The notes beneath the pieces are model-generated. The model was not told the DNA's origin and did no database searches. It saw only the letters and a program-made list of their open reading frames with translations. Shown here piece after piece: positions 8,674-17,504 of a DNA stretch of 64,000 nt. The DNA comes from DYRB01 sp963709645. GTDB lineage: Bacteria; Pseudomonadota; Gammaproteobacteria; Chromatiales; Chromatiaceae. The position numbers were made by a program, and so were the translations under genes. The first letter of the stretch is position 1. Every line of letters begins with the position of its first letter. The stretch covers positions 72,310 through 136,309 of the forward strand of contig CAVPXP010000015.1 of assembly GCA_963709645.1 (NCBI GenBank), read 5' to 3'.

Positions 8674-10026
8674 TCAGGCCCCCAAGTCCCAGGGTCGCCC
8701 TGCCCACACCAGCCTAACCCCGCCGGGAACAAGCAGGCCAGCCTCCGAACAGACCCGCAAATCACCAACGGCTAGGAGCGACTCCCCGGCAAAGACCAGT
8801 GGGACATAGCCGCGCAGCCAGGGGGGGACCCCTGCCTCCTGGTAAAGATGCTTTAGCGGGCGATGGTGCGCAGCCCCAACTGGCCGGCAGCGCAGCCCTG
8901 TCACCCCGAAGCGCACCCGCAGCGAACCGCGTCCGAGATCCTCTGGCCCCAGATCCACGCCAGCCGCGTCGAGAAGATGCAGCCGGCCCAGGCCGAGGGG
9001 GAGGGTCAGGGCCGCAGAGGTCCAATGCAGACCGAGCGCAACGGGAACGGGCGGGAGGGGCGCCAGGGCAAACAGATCGTCGCGGTAGCGGCGGATCTCG
9101 CAACCGGTCCAGGCAACCAGGGGGGCTGCGTCCGGCCTGGCGGTCAGGACCTCGCCCATCACCCCGGCCAGGTGCCGGGCATCCGGTAGGGCAAATCCGA
9201 GACGGCCGATCCAGTAACGCAAAACAGCGCGGCACAGGGCGGCGTCGAGCCCCCGCAGCCCGGCAACCGATAGGGTGCCAGTGCGGCTCCCCGCCACCGA
9301 TGCGGCCTCGGCTGCCGCCAGGCGATCGACCAGGCCCGCCGCCTCGGCGCAATGCCCTGCGCTGCGGGCCAGAGTCCGACCCGCCGCGGTCCACCGCTCG
9401 GTCATCAGCGGCAGGACACGCTGGCGCAGCCAGTTGCGGTCCAGATCAAGATCCAGATTGCTGGGGTCATCGACCCAGTCAATGCCTCGCGCCTGGGCAT
9501 AGGCATGGAGATCCGCGCGACCGAAGGGGAGCAGGGGGCGGACAAGGCGGCCAGCGCCGAGCGCCGCAACCTCGGGCATGGCGGCCAGCCCGCGCACCCC
9601 TGCGCCGCGCACCAAGGCCAGCAACAGGGTCTCGGCCTGATCGTCGCGGTGGTGCGCAGTGAGCAGGAGGTCGCCAGGGTCCAGCAGCTCAATGAAGGCG
9701 GCGTAGCGGGCGGCCCGGGCAGCGGCCTCCGGCCCGTGTCCGTCGCGGAGGCGAACCTCGACCCGGCGCTGCACCAGGGGGACCCCGAGAGCGGCGCAGC
9801 GCGCCGCGCAATGGCTTGCCCATCCGGCGGACCCAGGATTCAGGCCGTGGTCGATGTGGATGGCAGCCAGTGCGGTCGGGAGTCGGTCGCCGAGCCCGGC
9901 GGCCAGGTCCAGAAGGACCGTCGAGTCCAGCCCGCCGCTGTAGGCAACCCAGCAGCGGCGGGCGTCGGGCAGGGTCTGAAGCACCCCAACCAGGTGCCTG
10001 ACCAGAGAAGTGCGGAGGTCCGGCAT
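8674..10026 (-). CDS. tilS: tRNA(Ile)-lysidine synthetase TilS
   Basis: Essential tRNA-modifying enzyme of 450 aa that attaches lysine to C34 of the CAU-anticodon isoleucine tRNA, using ATP, in the cytoplasm. The N-terminal PP-loop is unmistakable (AYSGGLDST, residues 28-36), followed by HIDHGLNPGSAGW and TAHHRDDQAETLLL in the catalytic domain. A middle helical domain with the NWLRQRVLPLM motif and a C-terminal TilS domain (LRVRFGVTGLRCRP) complete the usual length. It lies 24 bp downstream of accA on the same strand, a gene order common in gammaproteobacteria, and is probably co-transcribed with it. Confidence 0.95.
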   Translation of the reverse strand: MPDLRTSLVRHLVGVLQTLPDARRCWVAYSGGLDSTVLLDLAAGLGDRLPTALAAIHIDHGLNPGSAGWASHCAARCAALGVPLVQRRVEVRLRDGHGPEAAARAARYAAFIELLDPGDLLLTAHHRDDQAETLLLALVRGAGVRGLAAMPEVAALGAGRLVRPLLPFGRADLHAYAQARGIDWVDDPSNLDLDLDRNWLRQRVLPLMTERWTAAGRTLARSAGHCAEAAGLVDRLAAAEAASVAGSRTGTLSVAGLRGLDAALCRAVLRYWIGRLGFALPDARHLAGVMGEVLTARPDAAPLVAWTGCEIRRYRDDLFALAPLPPVPVALGLHWTSAALTLPLGLGRLHLLDAAGVDLGPEDLGRGSLRVRFGVTGLRCRPVGAAHHRPLKHLYQEAGVPPWLRGYVPLVFAGESLLAVGDLRVCSEAGLLVPGGVRLVWAGRPWDLGA

Positions 10027-10050
10027 GGGGAGACCTGCGCTCCCGGCGGG

Positions 10051-11007
10051 CTATTCCTTGAAGCGGCCGTAGCTCATCAGGCGCTGGTAACGCTCCGCCA
10101 CCAACTCATCCAAGTCTCGCTCCTTGAGGGCCTCCAGGTGAGCATACAGGGCCCTTCTGAGCGTCTCCGCCATGGCGCCCGGGTCACGGTGCGCGCCGCC
10201 CAGAGGCTCTGGCAGGATCTCGTCGATCAGGCCCTGCTCCTTGAGCTTGTCGGAGGTGATGGCCATGGCCTCGGCCGCAAGTTGGGCCTTGTCGGCGCTC
10301 TTCCACAGGATGGATGCACAGCCCTCAGGGGAGATGACCGAGTAAGTACTGTACTGAAGCATCAGCACCCGATCGCCCACACCGATGGCCAGGGCCCCGC
10401 CGGAGCCGCCCTCCCCCACCACGGTGCAGACGATGGGGGTGCGCAGGCGCGACATGACCAGCAGGTTGCGGGCGATGGCCTCGCTCTGCCCGCGCTCCTC
10501 AGCGCCGATGCCGGGATAGGCTCCCGGGGTATCGATGAAGGTCAGGATCGGGAGGCGGAAAGCGCTCGGCCATTTCCATCAGACGCAGGGCCTTGCGGTA
10601 GCCCTCGGGCCGCGGCATACCGAAGTTGCGCTGATCTTCTCCTTGGTATCGCGGCCCTTCTGGTGGCCGATGAGCATGACGGATCGCCCGTCGAGGCGCG
10701 CTACGCCGCCGACAATGGCGCGATCGTCCGCAAAGGCGCGGTCGCCGTGCAGCTCATGGAAGTCGTCGAAGATGCGGCGGATGTAGTCGAGCAGGTAGGG
10801 GCGCTGGGGGTGGCGCGAGATCTGGGAGATCTGCCACGAGGTCAGGGTGGCGAAGATCGACTCCGTCAGCGTCCGGCTCTTCTTCTCCAGGCGGTCGATC
10901 TCCTCCTGGATGTTGATCTCGTTGTCGTGGCCGACGCGCCGCAGCTCCTCGATCTTGGCCTCGAGGTCCGCGACGGGTTGTTCGAATTCTAGAAAGTTCA
11001 GGTCCAT
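10051..11007 (-). CDS. accA: Acetyl-CoA carboxylase carboxyltransferase subunit alpha (two compensating indels)
   Basis: Alpha subunit of the carboxyltransferase that transfers CO2 from biotin carrier to acetyl-CoA, the first step of fatty-acid synthesis. The reconstructed protein is 318 aa, like E. coli AccA. The N-terminal half starts MDLNFLEFEQPVADLEAKIEE and reaches MLIGHQKGRDTKEKI. A one-base deletion near 10632 moves the frame to NFGMPRPEGYRKALRLMEMAERF, and an extra base in AAA at 10559-10561 restores it before the C-terminal half (VVGEGGSGGALAIGV). Because the gene is essential and both indels cancel, sequence error is the likeliest cause. It is followed by tilS in the same direction. 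Confidence 0.9.
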
Positions 11008-11164
11008 GGGGGCGCGAGTGTAACCAAATCCTTTGCCGCGGGACAGATCGGCGTTGGCCGCTATTCCGTTGGGGAGGCCCAGGGGCAAGGGCCTAAGGTG
11101 TCACCCGCCGTCCGCCGTCCACCAGAGCTTCTGTTCCCCGGAGATTGAGCCGCCGAGGTCTGAC

Positions 11165-11542
11165 CTAGCCTGAAGGGGAAGACTCCGGCCGGAACAGGAA
11201 CTGGTAGAAGCGCGTGTCGAACAGGACCTCCATGCGTCGAATGCGCCCTTGCTCCACCCGTGACCAGATCACCACCTTGACACGGTCCTTGTCCGAGATC
11301 TGGATGCGCATAGTCAGGAAAATGCACACGTCCACGCCGTCGATGAAGGTCTTGACCCGTTCGATGCCCTGCAGGATGCCCATGTTCAGGGCGCTGTAGT
11401 CCATGAAGGCGTCCGCCGAATCGAAACGGGCGACCGGACTCTCGTAACTGAATCCAGTGTCTGCCAGGTAGCGCCGCGCACCCTCGTAGTCGTGGGCCGC
11501 AACGGCGTCCAGGTAAGCGTCGACGATCTCTCTTGGTTGCAC
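11165..11542 (-). CDS. SnoaL-like / NTF2-fold protein
   Basis: Small cytoplasmic protein of 125 aa with the cone-shaped NTF2 fold pattern: an N-terminal helix pair (REIVDAYLDAVAAHDYEGAR), followed by strands including DVCIFLTMRIQISDKDRVKVVIWSR split over the curved sheet, and a final FYQFLFRP strand. Such SnoaL-like proteins may be enzymes or ligand binders, and no catalytic Asp/His set can be assigned with certainty. The ATG at 11542 gives MQPREIVDAYLD, typical of the family. It lies 128 bp downstream of the alpha-E gene on the same strand and may belong to the same transcript. Confidence 0.65.
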   Translation of the reverse strand: MQPREIVDAYLDAVAAHDYEGARRYLADTGFSYESPVARFDSADAFMDYSALNMGILQGIERVKTFIDGVDVCIFLTMRIQISDKDRVKVVIWSRVEQGRIRRMEVLFDTRFYQFLFRPESSPSG

Positions 11543-11670
11543 GCTTGCGGCCTTTTCACTGATTATCGAAAGGGTTGGAGACCGGCCGGGTGCCCCTCAG
11601 GTGAGCCGTCCGCGCCTCGACCGGACCAAGCATAGATGATTTCGCGAGGCGTCCGCCGTAGGGACCAGGA

Positions 11671-12612
11671 TCAGGCCGCCTCACCCAACGGCGGAAACCA
11701 GGTGTGTGCAACCTCGGTGTGAAGATCCCCGATATCCTGCTGCAGGTCGTCGACGTACTGGTGCAATTCTGCCTGAGTGAGGCGCTGCACCTCGGTCCCG
11801 GCCAGCTTCCGCGACAGCCGCCCGGCGACGCGCAGGGCGGCCTCGTTGCGCGGCAGCCCTTCCAGGCTGGCACGCATGCGCTCACAGCAGTGCGCGACCG
11901 CCCGCGGGAAGGCCGGGTCCTTGAACAGGAAGTGCAGCACTGGGCCACGCTGCACCCGCACCTGCTCGCTGCGCCGGTACATCTGATAGCCCGTCATGGA
12001 CTTGAGCACGCTGACCCATTGGATGGTGAGATAGGGACGCAGCTCCGTGGTCCCCGCCGGCAGCAGGCCCGCAGAGCGCACATCCACGATCCGAGTGGTC
12101 ATGTCCGCCCGCTCCAGATGCCGACCGAGCCGGAGGAAGTCATAGCCCTGATCATGCAACATGGTCCCCGAGAGCAGCCCAGAGATCGTCTGGCAGCCGA
12201 GGATCACGTGGCTGAGATAGGCGTGCCGCCCGCCCTTGGTCAGGCCGCTGCCCAGTCCGTCACGGGCATAGAGATAGAGCTCGTTGATCTGCTCCCACCC
12301 TTCCCGCGGGACGATATCCCGGATGGTGCGGCAATTCTCCCGGGCGGCGGCCAGAGCGGACAGGACGGCACCGGCATTGCGTTCATCTCCAAGCAGAAAG
12401 CGCACCACGTGGCGCTCGTCGTAGTCCTTGTAGTGCTCCTCGAACAGGGCATTGTCCCCGCTGATGTCCACCAGGGGGCGCCACCCCGGGGCTATGCCCT
12501 TGGGCAGGTCGAGCAGCAGGTTTGCATTCACCGCCACGACCCGCGCGGCATTTTCCGCCCGCTCCACTTGGCGGCCCAGCCAGTACATCGTTTCCGCTAC
12601 ACGCGAGAGCAT
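11671..12612 (-). CDS. Alpha-E domain protein (DUF403, COG2307)
   Basis: All-helical protein of 313 aa of the alpha-E family, starting MLSRVAETMYWLGRQVERAEN, the near-invariant signature of the family. Other conserved stretches include ARENCRTIRDIVPREGWEQIN and LRLGRHLERADMTTRI. Alpha-E proteins are nearly always encoded next to a circularly permuted ATP-grasp enzyme and often with an Anbu peptidase or a transglutaminase-like protease. They are proposed partners in making a peptide or amide-linked tag, with no confirmed reaction. Here it follows the ATP-grasp gene by 63 bp on the same strand and is surely co-transcribed with it. Confidence 0.92.
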   Translation of the reverse strand: MLSRVAETMYWLGRQVERAENAARVVAVNANLLLDLPKGIAPGWRPLVDISGDNALFEEHYKDYDERHVVRFLLGDERNAGAVLSALAAARENCRTIRDIVPREGWEQINELYLYARDGLGSGLTKGGRHAYLSHVILGCQTISGLLSGTMLHDQGYDFLRLGRHLERADMTTRIVDVRSAGLLPAGTTELRPYLTIQWVSVLKSMTGYQMYRRSEQVRVQRGPVLHFLFKDPAFPRAVAHCCERMRASLEGLPRNEAALRVAGRLSRKLAGTEVQRLTQAELHQYVDDLQQDIGDLHTEVAHTWFPPLGEAA

Positions 12613-12675
12613 GGATACCTACCTCCCAAAGCCAGATGCTTGCTACCGTCGTGGTCAGCCGACAAGATTCCGGGG

Positions 12676-14136
12676 TCAACCACCCTCCCCTTCGTCGGGC
12701 ACGATCCAGGTGTCCTTGCTACCGCCGCCCTGAGACGAATTGACCACCAACGAGCCCTTGCGCAGGGCCACGCGGGTCAGTCCACCGGTCGTGACGCGCT
12801 GGCGGTCGGCAGAAAGGATAAAAGGACGCAGGTCCACGTGGCGCGGCTCGACCTTGCGCCCCACCAGGGTCGGCACTGTGGACAGACGCAGGGTCGGCTG
12901 AGCGATGTAGTTGCGAGGGTCTGCCTTGATCAGGGCCGCGAAGGTCTCGCGTTCGGCCTTGGTCGAGGCCGGTCCCACCAACATGCCATAACCGCCGGAC
13001 TCGTTGGCCGGCTTCACGACCAGGTCCGCCAGGTTGTCCAGCACATAGGCCAGGGCCTCAGCCTCCATGCAGCGGTAGGTCGGAACGTTGGGAATGATCG
13101 GGTCCTGGCCCAGGTAGTAGCGGATGATGTCAGGGATGAAGGCATACACCACCTTGTCGTCCGCCACTCCCGCCCCCGGGGCGTTGGCCAGGGCCACATT
13201 GCCTGACTTCCAAGCCCGCAGCAGGCCGGGGACTCCCAGCGTCGACTCCGGGAGGAACGCCTCTGGGTCCAGGTAGAGGTCGTCGATGCGGCGGTAGATC
13301 ACGTCCACCCGCGAGGGACCATCGACGGTGCGCATGTAGACGCACTCGTCGTCCCCCACGAAGAGGTCGCGGCCTTCCACCAGCTCGCAGCCCATCTGCT
13401 GGGCGAGGTAGGCGTGCTCAAAATAGGCGGAGTTGTAGATGCCCGGGGTCAGGACCACGACCTCCGGGTAATCGCCCGGGCGCGGCGAGAGCGCGGCCAG
13501 GGTGTCGAAGAGCTCGGAGGGGTAGTCGTCGACGGGGAGCGGCCGGTAGTCTTGAAAAAGCTCGGGGAAGACCCGCTTGGTGACCAGACGGTTTTCCAGC
13601 ATGTAGGAGACGCCAGAGGGGACCCGCAGGTTGTCCTCCAGGACGTACAGGGTCCCATCGGCATCGCGCACCAGATCAGAGCCGCAAATGTGGGCCCAGA
13701 CACCCAACGGCGGGTTTACGCCGACGCACTGCGGGCGAAAGTTGACCGATTTATCAAGGACATCGGCCGGGAAGACTCCATCCTTGACCACCTTCTGGTC
13801 ATGGTAGAGGTCGTCGATGAACAGGTTGAGCGCCTGTACCCGCTGCTTCAGACCGGCCTCCACCTGCCGCCACTCCGACTCCGGGATGATGCGGGGGATG
13901 ATATCGAAGGGCCAGGCGCGATCGATGGCCCCGCCCTCCTCCGAGTAGACGGTGAAGGTGATCCCCATCTCCTTGATCGACACGCCCGCGGCCTCCTGGC
14001 GAGCGACCAGCTCATCGCCTCCCATGCGGGCCAGATCAGCGGCCAGCCCAGCCGCGAAGGGGCGTGCAGATCCCGAGTCCCCAACCAGCTCATCGTGCAG
14101 GCCGTCACAGGGGTACAGGTTCCAATCGATGGGCAT
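12676..14136 (-). CDS. Circularly permuted type 2 ATP-grasp protein (DUF404/DUF407)
   Basis: ATP-grasp family amide or peptide ligase of 486 aa (COG2308). Family blocks are clear: GITFTVYSEEGG, PFDIIPRIIPESEWRQVEAG, HDQKVVKDGVFP, YVLEDNLRVPSGVSYMLENR and VVKPANESGGYGMLVGP, the last being part of the ATP-binding site. The frame extends to 14247, but the ATG at 14136 (MPIDWNLYPCDG) has GGAGG seven bases upstream and is the better start. The downstream partner is the alpha-E gene, and the Anbu peptidase is divergent 222 bp away. The three form the known Anbu gene set; the acceptor and product of the ligase are not known. Confidence 0.92.
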   Translation of the reverse strand: MPIDWNLYPCDGLHDELVGDSGSARPFAAGLAADLARMGGDELVARQEAAGVSIKEMGITFTVYSEEGGAIDRAWPFDIIPRIIPESEWRQVEAGLKQRVQALNLFIDDLYHDQKVVKDGVFPADVLDKSVNFRPQCVGVNPPLGVWAHICGSDLVRDADGTLYVLEDNLRVPSGVSYMLENRLVTKRVFPELFQDYRPLPVDDYPSELFDTLAALSPRPGDYPEVVVLTPGIYNSAYFEHAYLAQQMGCELVEGRDLFVGDDECVYMRTVDGPSRVDVIYRRIDDLYLDPEAFLPESTLGVPGLLRAWKSGNVALANAPGAGVADDKVVYAFIPDIIRYYLGQDPIIPNVPTYRCMEAEALAYVLDNLADLVVKPANESGGYGMLVGPASTKAERETFAALIKADPRNYIAQPTLRLSTVPTLVGRKVEPRHVDLRPFILSADRQRVTTGGLTRVALRKGSLVVNSSQGGGSKDTWIVPDEGEGG

Positions 14137-14358
14137 GGCGTATCCTCCAGGTCTTGATGGGGCGGCGGCGGTCATCGCAGCGCAAGACAGGCCCCATGGT
14201 AGCCGTAGCCGCCGGGCTTTGCACCAGGCGCCCCGGCCTGACTGCAAGCGTTTAGGTCAGGCCCGCTCATCGATCCCAGACCGACCCGCGCGCCCCGTGA
14301 CCCGCCCTGACCGGTATACAATCGCTTGTTGGATCACAGTCGCCGGAGGGCGAACCCC

Positions 14359-15132
14359 ATGACCTATTGCGTCGGACTGGTCCTCAACGAGGGCCTGGTG
14401 CTGGCTGCCGACTCGCGCACCAATGCGGGCGTGGACTATGTCACCACCTTCAGCAAACTGCATGTCTTTACCCCCGCCCCGGACCGGATCTTCGTCCTGC
14501 TCTCCGCGGGCAACCTTGGCACCACCCAGGAGGTCCTCAACCGCATCCGCCGCGACCTCGACCAGCCCTCCGATCAAGGCAACCTGCTCAAGCCAAAGTA
14601 TCTCTTCGAGGCCGCTGAGTACGTCGGGCGCATCAGCCTGGCGGTACAGCGGGAGCACGGACCGGCCCTGCACCAAGCGGGCATGAGCGCCGAGACCACC
14701 TTCATCCTCGGCGGTCAGATCGCCGGCCAGCCCCACGGGCTCATGCTGATCTACCCCCAGGGCAACTACTTCGCCGCCGGGCCGGAAACGCCCTACCTGC
14801 AGATCGGAGAAAACAAGTACGGCAAGCCCGCGGTCGACCGCATCGCCAGGCCGGAGCTCTCCCTGACCGACGGAGCCCGGCTATGCCTGGTCTCTCTGGA
14901 CGCTACCTCCCGCTCCAATGCCACGGTCGGCCCGCCCTTCGAGGTGGCGATCTATCCTAAGGACACCCTAGCCCTGAGCTACCACCTCAAGCTGGATGCC
15001 GACTCGGAGGAGCTGAAGGCGATGTCGCGGGCGTGGAACCAGGGGATCTGTCAGGCATTCGAAGGACTCCCCCGCTTTGACTGGGAGGTCCCGGCCGAGA
15101 CCGCGCCTCAGGACCCTGGCCAGAGCTGCTAA
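14359..15132 (+). CDS. anbu: Anbu, proteasome-type Ntn hydrolase
   Basis: Bacterial proteasome-related peptidase of 257 aa, homologous to HslV and 20S beta subunits and thought to assemble into ring or helical particles in the cytoplasm. After Met1 comes Thr2, the likely N-terminal nucleophile, followed by the typical YCVGLVLNEGLVLAADSRTNAG strand pair with Asp18. A second conserved region is FPQG-like (LMLIYPQGNYFAAG), followed by YLQIGENKYGKP. The start at 14359 has GGAGG nine bases upstream; a longer frame from 14326 would bury the nucleophile. It is divergent from the ATP-grasp/alpha-E pair, and its last 4 bp overlap the tail of the RimK-associated protease gene. Confidence 0.92.
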   Translation: MTYCVGLVLNEGLVLAADSRTNAGVDYVTTFSKLHVFTPAPDRIFVLLSAGNLGTTQEVLNRIRRDLDQPSDQGNLLKPKYLFEAAEYVGRISLAVQREHGPALHQAGMSAETTFILGGQIAGQPHGLMLIYPQGNYFAAGPETPYLQIGENKYGKPAVDRIARPELSLTDGARLCLVSLDATSRSNATVGPPFEVAIYPKDTLALSYHLKLDADSEELKAMSRAWNQGICQAFEGLPRFDWEVPAETAPQDPGQSC

Positions 15133-15656
15133 CCAGCGGCATCCGACCCGAGATCCTGGTAGGCGGCGGCAGGGCTTCGCCGACGCCCGGTGACGAAAGA
15201 CCGTCGCGGATCCACGATCCCGTTCCCCGCGATCGCAGTGCGCCCCAGGAGCATGCGGAAGAGCATGTTCTCGCGGTTAGTCAAGGTAACTTCGGCTACC
15301 CAGGTACGTCCGCCGATCTCGATCGGCGTTCGGATCACGTAGCGCTGTTCCCGATGTCCGCCGGAGTCGCTCACCACGCGCCGGTCAAGGATCTGCGCAT
15401 GGCAGTGGACCTCGATGTCAGAGCGGCCCCGCAAGGGATGGACGCCAAAGCGCACAAAGTCCTCGCCACCACAGGCGTACGCATCGACGTAGAAGGCATG
15501 GAGGGTCGAGGTGCGCGCCCCCGTATCCACCTTGGCCTTGATCAGCGGCAGTCCCAGGTCGGGCAGAGTCACCCACTCCCGCCAACCGAGGATCGGCTCG
15601 CAAGCCCCCGGTCCATCCTCCACCGGCGCCCTGCGCCGGTCATGCGATCGACTCAT
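15129..15656 (-). CDS. RimK-associated ATP-dependent zinc protease-type protein (retropepsin fold)
   Basis: Protein of 175 aa of the COG4067/DUF785 group, an aspartic retropepsin-like fold historically annotated as ATP-dependent zinc protease. The active-site motif K-V-D-T-G-A-R-T-S-T-L-H lies at residues 42-53, with the catalytic Asp at 44, followed by VHCHAQILDRRVVSDSGG and EVTLTNRENMLFRMLLGR. It is usually encoded beside RimK or other ATP-grasp ligases. I start it at the ATG at 15656 because GGAGGAG precedes it, although the frame is open to 16259. The gene converges on Anbu with a 4-bp stop-codon overlap, which places a second protease in the Anbu locus. Confidence 0.85.
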   Translation of the reverse strand: MSRSHDRRRAPVEDGPGACEPILGWREWVTLPDLGLPLIKAKVDTGARTSTLHAFYVDAYACGGEDFVRFGVHPLRGRSDIEVHCHAQILDRRVVSDSGGHREQRYVIRTPIEIGGRTWVAEVTLTNRENMLFRMLLGRTAIAGNGIVDPRRSFVTGRRRSPAAAYQDLGSDAAG

Positions 15657-15863
15657 GTCTCTCCTCCATCGCCACCCCGACCCGCCCTGCCGGTCCCACC
15701 TCAGGCCCCCGGCCTCCATGGGTGCGACGATAACAAGAATTTGCTGGCGCGTGGTCGCGTCCACAGGTATATACGCGCCGTCGCCTAGCCCGCCAAGCGG
15801 GCCTCCCGTCGCGCTCCACCCACCCCCATCACCACCCCAAACCCGACCCTGAGGATACCTGTT

Positions 15864-16154
15864 ATGACGATCTCCCTTTGCACCCGCCTGGCTGCGCTCA
15901 CCTGGTGCCTGCTCATGGCTTCGGTCTCGCATGCGGCCGACACCCAAGCGGTCGAGGACGCATGCCGCCAAGAGGCAGTCGAAGATCGTGTCACGGCCAA
16001 GGACATGGACGACTACATGGATGACTGCATGAGTGAGTCCATGCAGGACCTTAACGACGAAGCCGACGCTCCTACCGAGGGTGCCGCGCGGCCCCGCCAT
16101 CGCGGCGATGAGATAGCGCCGGAAGGCGACCAGGAGCCGGCACCGGCGGACTAG
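15864..16154 (+). CDS. Small secreted acidic protein
   Basis: Protein of 96 aa with a clear Sec signal peptide (MTISLCTRLAALTWCLLMASVSHAAD, cleavage expected after SHA near residue 24). The mature part is short and very acidic (ACRQEAVEDRVTAKDM, then DDYMDDCMSESMQDLNDEAD) with two Cys, possibly one disulfide. The tail is Pro/Glu/Ala-rich and low in complexity. I do not recognise a family. It is preceded by GAGGATACCTGTT, a moderate ribosome site. Periplasmic location is inferred. The two Cys are about 20 residues apart, as in small proteins of the periplasmic PsiF-like kind, but that is only a resemblance. Confidence 0.6.
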   Translation: MTISLCTRLAALTWCLLMASVSHAADTQAVEDACRQEAVEDRVTAKDMDDYMDDCMSESMQDLNDEADAPTEGAARPRHRGDEIAPEGDQEPAPAD

Positions 16155-16398
16155 CGTCGATCCAGAGGCGCAAGCGCGCGGCGGCCGATGTTTGGGATTC
16201 CCCTGAGCGGCTGTGGGAGGTCCGGCGGCCCAGCGCCGCCGCGGCCCCCTTCCGACCACCGGATTTCCAGCCCTTTCTGCCCTCCCTGCGGCTCCGCCGG
16301 AGCTCCTCGCGAAGGCATCGCCACAGGGTTTCCTCCGTCATCTTCTCGTGACATCCTGTCCCCTCGCCCCAGCCACGGACAGACTAAGGACTACGCCG

Positions 16399-17019
16399 GT
16401 GCCCCCTCTCAGCCCCCTCGACGCCACTAGGGCCAGCGCCATCGGCCAGGTCTTCGACCTCTATGACCCACCCCTGTGGCTGGTGACGGCCGGGGACGCC
16501 GGACGCCGCGGTGGCCTTATCGCCACGTTCGCGGTGCGCGCATCTATCGTCGCGACCCTGCCCCGCGTGGTCCTCGGCGTGGCCAAACAACATCACACCT
16601 GGGGCCTCATCCAGGGGGCTGGGGGCTTCGCGCTGCATCTGCTCCATCCCCATCAACTCGACCTGGTATGGCGCTTCGGGCTGGCCACCGGACACCAGGT
16701 GGACAAGTTTGCCGGTTTGACCGCCGCCGACACCCCTGGCGGTCAGCCGCTGATCGCCGATGCCCTGGCTTGGCTGGACTGCCGCTGCGAGTCACGCATG
16801 GACAGCGGCGATCGCACCATCTACGTGGCCGAAGTCACCGATGGAGGCACGCACCAAGACGCGGGCGAGGCCGTAGCGCCCCTCACGGTCCGCCGCCTCT
16901 ACGCCGCAGCGCCGCCCGAGCAGCGTGCTCGGCTCGATGCGCTGTACGCCCGGGACGGCGCAGTTGACGCCTCGGCCATCCTTGCCTGGCGAACCCTGCA
17001 CCGACTCGATCGAGGCTGA
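16399..17019 (+). CDS. Flavin reductase-like, FMN-binding domain protein
   Basis: Protein of about 206 aa with the split-barrel fold of flavin reductase-like FMN-binding proteins. Recognisable parts are FDLYDPPLWLVTAGDAGRRGG-like start (WLVTA...GGLIATFAV), VVLGVAKQHHTW and LLHPHQLDLVWRFGLATGHQVDKFAGL, the segment that usually lines FMN. The function could be NAD(P)H:flavin reductase or a partner oxygenase component; this cannot be settled here. The frame is open upstream to 16213, but the GTG at 16399 has AAGGA at 16386-16390 and gives a normal family length. It is followed by the tautomerase-like gene after 17 bp and pykA soon after. Confidence 0.78.
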   Translation: MPPLSPLDATRASAIGQVFDLYDPPLWLVTAGDAGRRGGLIATFAVRASIVATLPRVVLGVAKQHHTWGLIQGAGGFALHLLHPHQLDLVWRFGLATGHQVDKFAGLTAADTPGGQPLIADALAWLDCRCESRMDSGDRTIYVAEVTDGGTHQDAGEAVAPLTVRRLYAAAPPEQRARLDALYARDGAVDASAILAWRTLHRLDRG

Positions 17020-17036
17020 GCCGACGTTCACTATTC

Positions 17037-17498
17037 ATGCCGCTGATCGACCTCATCCTCCCAAGGGACGCACTGCCCCGCGCAGCCCTGGATGGCCTGG
17101 TCCAGGACCTGTCCCAGGCACTGTTGCACTGCGACATGGCCCGGGACAACCCGCGCGCCGAGGGCATGAACTGGGTCTATATCCACACCCTGGCCCCGGA
17201 GGACATCCTCATTGGGGGCCGCAGTCAGGCCCAGATCGGTTTACCCCACTACCGCATCGAGGTCCGCATCATGGCCGGTGCGATGTCCGAGGCGCACCGC
17301 CAGGAGATCGCCGAGCACATGACCTCTGCCGTCATCCGCGCCGAGGGCGGCCACATGAACCTGCTCAATGCCGCCCGGGTCTGGATCGTTTTTCACGAAG
17401 TCCCCGACGGCCAATGGGCCGCCGGTGGGCGTCTCTACCGACTCGACGACGTGCTGCGCTTCGTCACCGGAAACACCCATCGTCCAGCCCCAGAGTAA
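17037..17498 (+). CDS. Tautomerase-like protein
   Basis: Protein of 153 aa. It starts MPLIDLILPRDALPRAAL, so the mature protein would carry the N-terminal Pro that serves as catalytic base in 4-oxalocrotonate tautomerase-type enzymes. A second beta-alpha-beta unit starts near residue 78 (HYRIEVRIMAGAMSEAHRQEI) and ends FHEVPDGQWAAGGRLY, the usual conserved end of MIF/4-OT-fold proteins. So it looks like a fused double unit. The substrate is unknown. It lies between the flavin reductase-like gene (17 bp) and pykA (6 bp), all on the same strand, which suggests one transcript. Confidence 0.75.
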   Translation: MPLIDLILPRDALPRAALDGLVQDLSQALLHCDMARDNPRAEGMNWVYIHTLAPEDILIGGRSQAQIGLPHYRIEVRIMAGAMSEAHRQEIAEHMTSAVIRAEGGHMNLLNAARVWIVFHEVPDGQWAAGGRLYRLDDVLRFVTGNTHRPAPE

Positions 17499-17504
17499 AG
17501 GCTA

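Noticed and set aside
9352..10992. 546-codon plus-strand frame
   Set aside because: Antisense to tilS and accA; arises from high GC in the third codon position.
11704..13206. 500-codon plus-strand frame
   Set aside because: Antisense to the alpha-E and ATP-grasp genes, no recognisable motif.
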